DNA of 64,000 bases from Mustela lutreola (lineage: Eukaryota > Chordata > Mammalia > Carnivora > Mustelidae): contig NC_081298.1 in the NCBI RefSeq assembly GCF_030435805.1, positions 26,214,501-26,278,500 on the forward strand, given 5' to 3'. Under the pieces are notes generated by a model, which saw nothing but the letters and a program-made list of their open reading frames with translations, searched no databases and was not told the origin of the DNA. Shown here in pieces: positions 23,651-33,592 of this stretch. A program made the translations under genes and the position numbers. How positions within the stretch are numbered: the first letter of the stretch is position 1; the number at the start of each line of letters is the position of its first letter.

Positions 23651-24584
23651 TAGAGCTTAAAGGCCAGGGGGCAGCCACTGAGGAGGGAAGGAAGGCCTCG
23701 GGGCAACCCCAGCAAGCAGCAAATGGACTCGAGTTGAACAGAGGTCATCCGGGCTGAGTTTTCTGAACTAAAAGTAACTTGGGAGTTGAGAGGGGTCTGA
23801 AAAAACTCCAATCTAATAGCCACCTGGCTGGGGTCCCTGTTATGCACCAAGTACCATGTTCAGGGCTGTGGGGGAAGCCCAGATTCCAGTATTGGGGGTG
23901 AGAGGATGGATGAAATAATCCTCATCTGCTGCCCAGCCTCCTCAGGAAACTGAGGTTGATGTCCGAGGTCACCAGCTGGCAAGTGGTGGGGCTGGGATTC
24001 TAATCCAGGCAGTCTGGCTGGAAAGTCAAGGGAACCCCATCCTCCTAATCACTATGACTCTGCCACCCAGAAAAATGAAAAGATTATCTGACACACTTAA
24101 CAATCCCACTTTGATGTAATTATTACACTTGGATTTGATCCTATGAAATGCTTTGCCTCCCACACCCCCACACCCCACCCCCAAGCCCTACAATTGGGTC
24201 TGAATTATGTCTATAACTGTAGAGGGGTCAGAACTTAGTGGCTGCTGGGTTGGGAGAACAGAGGGTGGAGAGCACGAAGAAGATGCCCCCGACACATGCA
24301 CAAGGAGGACAGTACTTCCAGCTTCTGGTCAACGCTGACCAGGCATCCATCTCTGTGCTCATTCGGAGTTTTAGTTTCCCCATGTACACAACAAAGGGTA
24401 GAGCAGTCTGAGCTACTTGACCTCTTTCAAACTGCAAACTCTCTTTGACAGTTAAATGAAAGATACAAACCATAGAAAAATGTATAGACATGAAAAAAAT
24501 TTGTATATACTTTCTGTGGGGAGTAGGTGTCCCTAAACCCCAGATGTAAGCTGTTGGGAGATAGTGGGGGGCACTGTGTAGTGT

Positions 24585-24750
24585 CCTGGGCTTTGGGGAC
24601 AGAGAGACATAGGTTCAGGTTCTGACTGCCTCCAAGTACTAGCTCTATGACCTTGTTACAGGGCTTTAACCTCTCTGAGCCTTATTCTTCTTACTAATAA
24701 AAGGGGTAGACTCTTCTCACATGTTGTGATGAGAACCCACTGACACCCTG
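24585..24750 (+). repeat. MIR SINE relic
   Basis: GACCTTGTTACAGGGCTTTA then ACCTCTCTGAGCCTTATTC shows the MIR core. Confidence 0.65.
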
Positions 24751-25291
24751 CAGGAAAGGCTTTGGCCACGCCCACACCCTAGTGAGCCATCAATGGATGA
24801 GGACTCCCAATATTTAAGGAAGTATTTCTTCAAGTGTGGCTCATGGACCACCTGGATCAGAATCCCATGGGAGAACTGGTTAAATACAGATTACTGGTTT
24901 CTTGCAGGTCTGGTATGGAAGCGAAGAGTGTACAGTTTAAACTAGTCTCTGCCTCCCAATTCTGATGGGAGTTAGTCTAAGAAGCACTATGGCTTTTACC
25001 TGTACAGTCCAGGCGCTGAAGAGAGAACTGTGACTTCCCCATAGGCTGGGAAGCACAGAGAACAGGTGCACCGGTGGCGCAAGGGACGCCTCTGGGTGAC
25101 CGCCGGGGCCCCTCTACAGGGACGGACAGATCCCTGGCTACCCTCCCCGTACAGTCCAATGGGTACCCTCCAATGGGTCATGGAGTCCCACCGTGCCTCT
25201 AACTGGCCCCTCTGTGCGGCGCGACACCCTCCGGGCCAGGATACCACAAAGAGCGAAGGGATAGGGCCTCCCAAGTCAGGGGGACAGAAAA

Positions 25292-25327
25292 GAAAGCGAA
25301 ACTCGCGCATCCAGAACTTTCGCTTTC
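25292..25327 (+). promoter_or_regulatory. Inverted pair of perfect ISREs upstream of IRF10
   Basis: GAAAGCGAAACT lies at 25292-25303, and ACTTTCGCTTTC at 25316-25327 reads GAAAGCGAAAGT on the minus strand. Both fit the interferon-stimulated response element GAAANNGAAA. They are 12 bases apart, and the second ends 159 bases before the IRF10 ATG. IRF genes are commonly controlled by ISRE or IRF sites, so a role in the IRF10 promoter is a natural inference. Binding has not been shown. Confidence 0.7.
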
Positions 25328-25486
25328 GCCGCTTCCGCGCACCATCCAGGCGGCTTCGAGATTCCCTGTCGCGCCGGGGTCCCAGCCGCCGCGCGCCCCA
25401 GACCTGGCCGCAGGCGCCCTGCATTCCGGACGGCCGGCGACCCCTGGCGGAGGGAGGCAGGGAAGGTCCCCGACGGCAGGAGACCG

Positions 25487-28400
25487 ATGGCGGGGGCCGG
25501 GGGTCCCCTGCGCCTCCGCGACTGGCTGGTGGCGCAGATCGAGAGTGGGCGCTACGCGGGGTTGTGCTGGGAGGACGCAGACAAGACCCTCTTCCGTATC
25601 CCCTGGAAGCACGCGGCCCGGCAGGGCTACCGGGCGCAGCAGGACGCGGCGCTCTTCAGGGTAAGGGGGCGGGAGCGGCGGGACGCCGGGGCTGACCCGC
25701 GCGCTGTGTGACCTGGGGCCACCCGCTCGCCCCTTAGCCCCAGCGGTCTCTAGGTTGCGGAGCGTGTTGTGCATATACGGGAGACATATACGGGGAACAA
25801 CCAGCCAAAGGTGCGATAGGAGCACCATCTGGACTCCCGGGGCCTCTCCTCCCTCCTCCCCTCCCCCTCCCCCGGAAACTGGACGCCAATGACAGGATTC
25901 CCACAACCTCCCCCCTACCCCGAAAGCGCCCACCCCAGCGGCCTGGGAATGTGTTCTGTGCTTCCCCACACCAGCCCTTTTCAGGGACCTCCTCCTCTGG
26001 GGATGCCCTCCCTTGACTCAGTCCTCATTGACTTCAAACTCCTTCTCTTCAACACTGAAATGCTGGAATCTCTCCCCTGAGTAATAAGCAACCAACTGCC
26101 ATCAGCCCTCTCCCCCCTCCTCCCCCCCCCCACCGCAAACACCACAGCCCCCCCCCAGCTCCCACTTCTCGGGCCTCCCCTCTCTTTTCACAGGCGGAAG
26201 GGCCTGGTCATCAGTTCTGTCACTCCTAGCCCCCAGTTCCTGACCACCCCCACCCCCAACCCCAACCCCCCCCACCCCCGCCCCAGCCCTCCTCTGGCTT
26301 CTGTCCTTCCTGCTAACATCACTAGTTGCCAGATCCAAAGATCCCATCACTGTCATCCTTGACCCCTGGATGGGTCTGGGCCTGGTGGACCCTTCCTTCT
26401 CGAAACACTCTCACTTGGTTTCCAGAATCTTCCCCCACCAGCACTCCAGCTCCATTTTCCTCCTACCCTGCTGCCCCTCCCTTTCTCAGCTTGCCCCCTC
26501 CTCCCCTCCTCTTTGGGTGCTCTCAGCACTGCTCCAGGATCCCGCCCCCCATAGCTTACTCCATCTTCCAGGGCCTCCGCATGAGCCCCACAGTTCCCAG
26601 CCTCCCCTCCAGGCCCCAAGCCTGCTGGTCTAAAGGCCCCAGAACTCTCCAACTCAGCACCTTGTCAGTACCACACTTAACATCTCCCCTTGACAAACTT
26701 GTGTGTGTCCCCAAATGGAGGATGGCACCGATTGTCACCCAGACCCCAGGGGCCAGGCACCTGAACCCTGGCCTCTTCCCTGACTTCCAGTCTTGTTCCA
26801 CTCTGTCCCCAAGGCCTGCAGGATCTCCCTATGGAAGCTTTTCTACAGTCCATCTGCTTGGACCCATTCCCACCATCTCTCACCAGGACAATCCCAGTGA
26901 CCTCACAGAGCGCCACGCTTCCCCATGCCCCTTACTCCCCTGCTTCGGTCTTCCAGAGAGATCTTCCTAAATGTAAATCTTGCCTTCACACTTCCCTACT
27001 CAGAATCCTTCTTTGGCTCTCCATTGCCCTTGTGAAAAAGTTACAACTTTTTACCAAGACGTCAGAGCAGTGTGTGAACTGCTCCTCCCTGGCCTCATCT
27101 CTCCCCACCCTTCCCTTCCCTGGCTTTAGACCGGACCTGACAGTTCTTTCAGTTTCTAAATGCTTCACATCTCTCTCACTGTTAGACCTTTGCACTTGCT
27201 GTCCCCCTGCCTGGATATCCTCTCCTCTTCACCTTGACCTGGCCAACTGCCATCATGCTCAGGTGAAATGTCTCCTCGGGAGCCTTCCTTAATGCATTCA
27301 TTGGTCGAATGCATTTATTAAGCTCCAACTCGGTGCTTTTCCTAGGCCATCCCTGATTCCTTCTGTTTCCTCCATTGGAACAACTTCCCCCACAACACAC
27401 TGCCTCCGGCTACCCAACTGTCGAGGGTCGTGACACTGAGCTCAGGGCAAGGCACACAGAAGACACTCAGTGAGCGTTGAACAGGGGGTTACATGGCCTG
27501 TCCCTTAGGATGGTGAGCTGTTCAGAGGAAGGAGAGAATGCAGAATGCAGAGAAGGAGAAGCAGACTCCCTGCTGAGCAAGGAGCCCGAAGCAGGACTTG
27601 ATCCCAGGACCCTGTGCCGAAGGCAGACGCTCAACTGACTGAGCCACCCAGGCATCCCGCTGGGAGTGTTCTCTGTAACATCTAATCTGTTGCTCCTGGA
27701 TGCTTCTAGATGCTGCATAGACTCTATAGTGGGCATCCATGACACACACACATCCCTATCCACTTTCACAGGGATGGACACAGGTTTGCTCTCCAGCACC
27801 AAAAGCAATGTTAGAGTAAATATCTTGCCTTGCCCTGCCCACGCCCCCAATGAGCCTTCGTGAGAATTCCTTTGGAATTGGAACTTCTGCTCACAGGGTA
27901 TATCTAGACTTATTTTGACAAGACATGCCTGATTACCACCCAAAATCTCTGTACCATCCCATGCCCACCAACTGTGGCCACACCCCACCACCTCCCAGCA
28001 TTATCCAACTCACAAAATATTTTGTTGGCTTAAAGGTGATAGCTCACTTTTTCTTTTTAAATCTAAGTAGGTTCCATACATGGGGTTTGAATTCACAACC
28101 CTGAGATCAAGACCTGAACTAAGATCAAGAGTCAGGCACCTAACTGACCAAGCCACCCAAGCATCCCAATAGCTCACATTTTTATTCTGACACTAATGAG
28201 TTTAAGTACATTCTCATCTGTTTGTGGCCTTCTGGCTACCTCCTGCCTAAACCACCTGTTCTTGCCCTTTGATAAGAATTTTTTTTTAGGGGCGCCTGGG
28301 TGGCTCAGTGGGTTAAAGCCTCTGCCTTCAGCTCGGGTCATGATCCCAGGGTCCTGGGATGGAGTCCCACATTGGGCTCTCTGCTCAGCAGGGAGCCTGC

Positions 28401-31400
28401 TTCCCTTCCTCTCTCTCTGCCTGTCTCTCTGCCTACTTGTGATCTCTGTCAAATTAATAAATAAAATCTTTAAAAAAAGAGAGAGAATTTTTTTTTAAAG
28501 ATTTTATTTATTTACTTGACAGAGAGAGACAGAGCACAAGCAGGGGGAGCAGCAGGTAGAGGGCGAAGGAGAAGCAGGCTCCCCAGCTGAGCAGGGAGCC
28601 CGACATGGGGCTCGATCCTAGGATCCTGGGATCCCCAGGCACCCCGATAAGAATTTTTTCTTTAGGGGATGCTCTCTGTTTCCTGTTGGTTTGCAAAGTT
28701 CCGTGTATGTTCTAAAATTAGCCCCTTGCTGATTTCAGACACTGTCATTATTTTGCTTTGTCCTTGGGGGTGGTCAGGAAGGCATTCTGTCCCCCTGGAG
28801 GTGTTTCCCCTCCTTATCTCCCATTAGCTTCCACTTTTATCTCTCACCTTTGGCTTTGAAATCATATGGAGTCCACTTTGTATGGGGCAATAGGTCAGGA
28901 TTTAATTTTTTAGTTCTCCAGATAGAAAATCATGCCATTATTTTCCATCCCATCATCCTATTTTTTTTAATTTTTTAAAATTTAAAAAAAATTATTTTTT
29001 TAAAGATTTTATTTATTTATTTGACAGTCAAAGATCACAAGTAGGCAGAGAGGCAGGCAGAGAGAAAAGGGGAAGCAGGCTCCCCGCTGAGCAGAAAGCC
29101 CGATGCGGGGCTGGATCCCAGGACCCTGGGATCATGACCTGAGCTGAAGGCAGGGGCTTTAACCCACTGAGCCACCCAAGTGCGCCCCATCATCCTATTT
29201 TTAAAAAATTGATCATAATTCACAACTTGAAATATAATTATTTCCAGTTAGCTGTTCCCAGCTGTTTTCTCTCATTAGATTTGAGTTTCGGGAGAGCTGG
29301 GACCATGTCTGTCTTGTTCCCCATTTGGTCCCCTGCCCCTACCTATGGCCTGGCACACAGTAGGAGCTCGAGGAATATGGTTGGATGGAGGGAGGGAAGA
29401 ACAGAGAAAAGGATGAAGGGGCAGAGGGACAGAGGCCTGGAGGGAGAGAGAGAAGAGTGAGAGGCAAGGTAGGCCCCCCTTCCTCTGGATGGCACCAGCC
29501 CCTCTCCCAGGTTACCCCTCCCCAAGTGCCCCTGCTCATCCCCAGGCCTGGGCCATACACAAGGGCAAACACCTAGAGGGCATCGACAAGGAGGACCCCC
29601 CCACCTGGAAGACCAGACTCCGCTGTGCTCTCAACAAAAGTGCTGACTTCTGTGAGGTGCGTGAGCGCAGCCATCGGGACAGCTCCAGCCCCTACAAAGT
29701 CTACAGGATCGTGGCCTACGGTGCCCATGGCCCAGGTACCATCCTACCCCTGGCGGTAGTGGCTGAGGATGGCTCTCTGGGCAATAAGGACCTCACGTTG
29801 CCCATCTGTAATGGGGGGCTTAGTAAGCTTAAACTCATGGGTTGGTAAACACAGAAGGACCTGCAGACATTCAGTTTATCTTCCCAGTAGAAAAAGAGGA
29901 AACTGAGGCCGGGAGAGAGGTGGGCCCCGCCTGAGATCATGCCGTGGTCCTCGTGTGGGATCACCTCTGTTGGGGGGCTCCCATTAAGGCTCAGGAAACA
30001 ACAGCCTGCCTCTTGCTCCATCCAGGTGCCAGAGCTTGTGCTCCCCCTGAAAAGAACATTCCACGGAAGCAGCAGGAGCCCCCTGGAGAAGTGACTGAGC
30101 TGGCCTGCGGGACAGACCAGGTCAGTTGTCCTTCAAGCCCTCTGCAGTCTTGCCAGCTCTGTCACCTCTCCCCTGAACTGCCCTCGGTGTTCTCTGGCAC
30201 TGTCATGTGGCCTGTCCTCTCCCCCAGCTGCGCTCCTTCCCTATCTGCCCCTTCCTCCAGCCATGTCCCTCCCGCCAGCTCCACCTCTTCTTACCTGAGC
30301 CCCACCTGCCCCACCATCTTCAGCTCCGCCTCCTGTTCCCTTTGCCTCCATCATCTCTGGGTCCCCCTGTTCTCTCGTCCTCCACCGTCTTCAGCTCCAT
30401 CACCCTCTGCAATCTCTTCCCTGACATTCACCCCTGGCCCCTGTCATCATCGGGTCCACCACTCTGTCCCCATCAGATGCAGTTCCGGCTCTGCATTTCC
30501 CTCCCCTTCAACCCTTCCAGCCCTCTTGCTGTTGCCATCACCCCATCACTCTGTCTGGATCACCCCCATTATCACCAACCCCCCTACCATCTGTGCTTCA
30601 TTGCTGTGTCCCCACTCCCCCACCAGCCTGGTCCAATCCACTGTCCCTAGTGTCTTCTTCACCATGCATTCCATGTAATGTCTCCCATCTCTGTCACTTC
30701 TATCCCCCCCACCTCTATCACCTCTGTCCCATGTCTATCATCTCTATCACTTCTGTCACCATTCTATCACCTCTGTTCCCCAACTCTATCTCCTCTGGCC
30801 CCCATCTGCTCATTTGCTCCTTAACGCTTCTCCCCTAGCACAGTGAGCTTCATCTCCGACCCCATAACCTCCAACAACTCCATCAACCCTTTACCTCTAT
30901 GAGGAACAGGGTCTTGAGCTCTGAAACCTCAAAGTCTCTATCGATCCCAACTGGCCTGCAGTCTGCCCAGACTTCCCTCTGCCTTAGTGAGGACAGTCTG
31001 GGAACACCTGTGGCCCACAGTCATAACCCTCCCACCCTCATAACCCTCTCTTCCAATGGCCAGGATGATTCCAGATCAACCACAGAGGATAAGGACACCA
31101 AGCAAGCCCCCAGGCAGACCCAGCAGGGCTCCCTGCCACCAGCGGCTCGGCTCCCAGCCCCTCTGGCTGACCACAGTAAGGAGCGGATCTCCTCAACCAA
31201 TCCTGCCTCCTCTCTGTCCTCCTGCAGGACCTTGAGCTGGGGATCAAGAGACTCAGGGTGAGGTGGTGCCTGACATCTTCCCCTTCTTCCCTAGGGTACC
31301 AGGCACAGGACCCTACACACCACTGGAGCCCCTTGCTCTCTGAGGACTTCAGCAACCCTGGTAAAAAATCTCAAGGCCCTCCCCTCTGACCAGTGTGCAG

Positions 31401-33592
31401 AACTTGGGAGAGCCAGAGGTCAGGGCCAGCTACCCTGTGTCTTTCCCCAAAAGTACCCAGCCCCAATAACAACAGCAGCTAACATTTATCGAGGACTTAG
31501 ATTATGTCAGGTATCTTTCAAAGCTCTCCCTGCTGCCCTGTGAGATAGATACTGCCATCATACCCACTTCGTACTTACAGAAACCCGGCACAGAGGTTAA
31601 GAACCTGGCCCCAAATCACACAGTTGGTAGCCCTGGGAAAGTTACTAGTGGGTCACAGCTCCTAACTGGCAGTGAGACATCAGTCTCCAAGGGCCTGGCT
31701 GCAGAGCCCCCAGCTCTAACTGCTGAGTGTCCTGCTTGCCCCTCACATGGACCGTACTGTGTTATTGTTAACATCAGCATTAAAATATTTGCTGGGAAGC
31801 AGGGACACCTGGGTGGCTCAGTTGGTTAAGCTGCTGCCTTCGGCTCCTGGGATGGAGTCCTGCATTGGGCTCCTTACAGGGAGCCTGCTTCTTTCTGCCG
31901 CTCTTCCTGCTTGTGTGGGCGCTCTCCCTCTGACAAATAAATAGATAAAATCTTTTTAAAAAAAATATTCGCTGGGAAGGAGCCCCTAGAATCCCAGAGG
32001 TTAGGACAGGCCCTAAGGGTGGTCCCAGACTCTATGCTTTTGACCACAGAGCTCAGCTACCAGTTCATTTATACCGGAAGCTGCTGCTATTTACTACTGG
32101 CATTGGCGCTACTACGAGAATTAGAGAATTATTGTTCATCCGAAGGAAGCCCCCAAAACTCCTGAGTCGGGGGCAGGCAGGACCTGGGTGGGGAGAGGTC
32201 AGTGCTGGGGCTGCCATCCCCGGGCGCACCCCCTCTCCCCGCCCCGCAGATTGCTGGCTGCACGTGCGGCTGTTCTACCGCGGGAAGCTGGTGCGCGAAA
32301 CCACCACGCGCGTGGCCGAGGGCTGCCGCCTGAGCCCCCAGGAGGTCACCGCTGCGGAAGGCCTGCTGGGACCGCCAAGATGCATGGCGCAGGTGTGCTT
32401 CCCGGAGCCGCCCCCCGGCGCCCGCGTGCTGGAGCGCTTGCTGCAGCACCTGGAGCGGGGCGTGCTGCTGTGGGTGGCCCCCGAGGGCGTGGCCCGCTCG
32501 CCCCGCATCGCGCGCAGCCCAACAAACTGGAGCGTGAGCACACCTGCCAGCTGCTGGACACGCTACTCTTCCTCGAGGGTAAGAGCACGACGGTGGGGCC
32601 GCTGGCAGCGTGGGACAGAGTGGCTGGGCGCGAGGGGAGTGGGCAAAGGCACGGGAACAGAGAAGTGGGGTCCATGAGATGTGAGCGCCAGGGAACGGGC
32701 TTATGGATTCTGGGTTTGGGGTGGACGTTGAAACAAAAGATGTGACACACGAGCCCCAGGAGAGGGAACGAATACGGGCGTCAGGGGACCTGGGCACGAT
32801 ATAGACAGACTTATGGGGAGGGTAGGCATGGGGCAGGGTTGGGGCATAAAACTTGGGATGCTAAGCATAAGCTGGGCATTAGGGCACTGGGCACTCAATA
32901 AGTATAGGTGAATGGCAATGGGCTTGAGGTGGGAATAAATATGTGGCGGTGAGCACAGGAGCACCAGGCACAGGGGATGCACCCTAGAAGTGGACACAGA
33001 TGTGAAACATGAGACAGGCATAGGGATGTGGAAGTGGGCATAAGGCATGGACACACAATGGGGATGTGGCCTTATCGGACATGGGCATGGGATAGAAGCA
33101 CAAGGTGGGCACCAGCTAGGATTCCCAAGCCCCCAATCTTGGTGCCCATAGAATTGCGCGCCCACCTTCAGGACGGTCACCAGGAGCCCGAGTACCAAAT
33201 CCGTCTGTGCTTTGGTGAGGAGTACCCAGGGCCGCCAGACCAGCCGGAGGAGCGGCTCATCATGGCCCATGTGAGTCACCTCCCACTCCAGTGAAGAGTC
33301 ACACCTTCCAGTCACCACTAGCAGCCCCTTACTGACTAGCTCCAGTCCCCAGCTCCTGACCCGATGACCCTCTGGTCTGTAGGACCCTGCACATAAAGTG
33401 CCTGTGGGGTGGGACTGTCACCAAGTGGTGACTGCCCACCAGAACATAGGGGGCGCTAACTGAGAGAGTTAGCTCATTGCCCTACCCCCACCCCCACAGG
33501 TGGAGCCAGTCTTCGCCAGGGAGCTCTTCCTGCACTGGAAGCGCCACTACAGTGGTGTCCCAGCAGCACCGACGGTGTCCCTCACCTGCTGA
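25487..33592 (+). CDS. IRF10: IRF10-like interferon regulatory factor (IRF4/IRF8 subfamily), 8 coding exons, frame shifted in the association domain
   Basis: Transcription factor of the interferon regulatory family. Coding exons are 25487-25660, 29546-29735, 30026-30120, 31064-31175, 31295-31360, 32250-32578, 33152-33270 and 33500-33592. All have GT/AG borders and phases 0,1,0,1,1,x,0. Exons 1-2 give a complete DNA-binding domain (about residues 8-118) with tryptophans at 13, 28, 40, 60 and 79 and the recognition-helix motif RCALNKS at 84-90; the block DPPTWKTRLRCALNKS is almost the IRF4 sequence. Exons 3-5 are a Pro/Gln-rich linker. Exons 6-8 are an IRF-association domain (LERGVLLWVAPEGV, PNKLEREHTC, IRLCFGEEYPGP, LIMAHVEPVFAREL). 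Exon 6 lacks about 40 bases relative to IRF4, so PNKLEREHTC and everything after it are out of frame. The length before that loss would be about 405 residues, close to bird IRF10 (recalled as about 417). The nearest alternatives, IRF4 and IRF8, lie on other chromosomes and are more distant in the linker. It may be a young pseudogene or a retained truncated form. Confidence 0.85.
26950..27480 (+). repeat. L2-type LINE relic, IRF10 intron 1
   Basis: CT-rich sequence with CTTTGCACTTGCTGTCCCCC and CACAGAAGACACTCAGTGAG words of the L2 class. Confidence 0.55.
27530..27658 (-). mobile_element. Can-SINE, reverse, truncated, IRF10 intron 1
   Basis: Body from GAAGCAGACTCCCTGCTGAG to GAGCCACCCAGGCATCCC. 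The tail is absent. Confidence 0.85.
27660..28048 (+). mobile_element. Diverged LINE fragment, IRF10 intron 1
   Basis: Resembles an old L1 3' region around GGAATTGGAACTTCTGCTCA and CCCATGCCCACCAACTG. Confidence 0.4.
28050..28168 (-). mobile_element. Old tRNA-derived SINE, reverse, IRF10 intron 1
   Basis: TTTGAATTCACAACCCTGAG, then AGAGTCAGGCACCTAACTGA and CCACCCAAGCATCCC. Confidence 0.75.
28289..28480 (+). mobile_element. Can-SINE inserted in the T-rich end of another, IRF10 intron 1
   Basis: GGGGCGCCTGGGTGGCTCAG head and ATTAATAAATAAAATC tail. AGAATTTTTTTTT occurs on both sides. Confidence 0.93.
28490..28646 (-). mobile_element. Can-SINE, reverse, partner of the previous one
   Basis: AAAGATTTTATTTATTTACT to CCCCAGGCACCCC. 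GATAAGAATTTTTT lies to the left of the pair and again right after this copy, so the pair occupies one original target site. Confidence 0.9.
28655..28990 (+). mobile_element. Possible L1-derived remnant, IRF10 intron 1
   Basis: TAAAATTAGCCCCTTGCTGA and the AT-rich end resemble an L1 interior. Weak. Confidence 0.35.
28995..29187 (-). mobile_element. Can-SINE, reverse, young, IRF10 intron 1
   Basis: AAAGATTTTATTTATTTATT through CCACCCAAGTGCGCCCC. CATCATCCTATTTTT is duplicated on both sides. Confidence 0.95.
30150..30860 (+). repeat. Pyrimidine-rich, partly tandem low-complexity tract in an IRF10 intron
   Basis: A long C/T-rich stretch with CCTCC and CCATC words turns between about 30680 and 30800 into an imperfect tandem array of ATCACCTCTGTC-like units. 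It gives long open frames by composition only (244 residues in one frame); I do not count these as genes. Confidence 0.7.
31295..31360 (+). other. IRF10 exon 5, homologous to the first exon of the human DUSP15 long-isoform tail
   Basis: In the IRF10 frame it encodes RYQAQDPTHHWSPLLSEDF and onward. Read in phase 0, as it would be after splicing from DUSP15 exon 6, it gives GTRHRTLHTTGAPC followed by SLRTSAT. The human DUSP15 long isoform (recalled) continues after its exon 6 with GARHRTSKTSGAQC and PPMTSAT. In this species such a chimeric message would reach a stop within the next exon. Confidence 0.7.
31804..31965 (+). mobile_element. Can-SINE with internal deletion, IRF10 intron
   Basis: ACACCTGGGTGGCTCAGTTG head and AAATAAATAGATAAAATC tail. 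AATATTTGCTGGGAAG/AATATTCGCTGGGAAG flanks. The middle lacks the GGTCATGATCCCAGGG segment. Confidence 0.92.
32478..32532 (+). other. Lesion in the IRF10 association domain: net loss of about 40 bases
   Basis: After codons for APEGV only 23 bases precede the codons for QPNKLEREHTC. IRF4 has 21 residues (63 bases) there, including the RLCQSRIYWDGP segment. The exon phase confirms the loss: the exon is 329 nt here, while its flanking junctions require a length of 3n, that is 369 nt. The missing peptide is part of the conserved association-domain core. Confidence 0.8.

Larger units (their letters stand above)
22700..25280. other. Interval between DUSP15 and IRF10: 3' UTR, L1 scrap and MIR, no gene seen
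   Basis: The left part is DUSP15 3' UTR. It then holds an old L1 fragment at about 23.50-23.65 kb, two MIR-type scraps (about 23.90-24.02 and 24.58-24.75 kb) and otherwise unique sequence. No coding exon with a recognisable product was found on either strand. Confidence 0.6.

Noticed and set aside
26326-26970. 214-residue plus-strand frame in IRF10 intron 1
   Set aside because: C/T-rich composition, Pro/Ser-rich translation, no recognisable domain and no second exon.
29944-30678. 244-residue plus-strand frame
   Set aside because: It reads IRF10 exon 3 plus the C/T-rich intron after it; the exon's GTCAGT donor and the low-complexity content explain it.
30680-30800. Spaced repeat resembling a CRISPR array
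   Set aside because: Imperfect pyrimidine-rich minisatellite with no unique spacers, in a mammalian intron.
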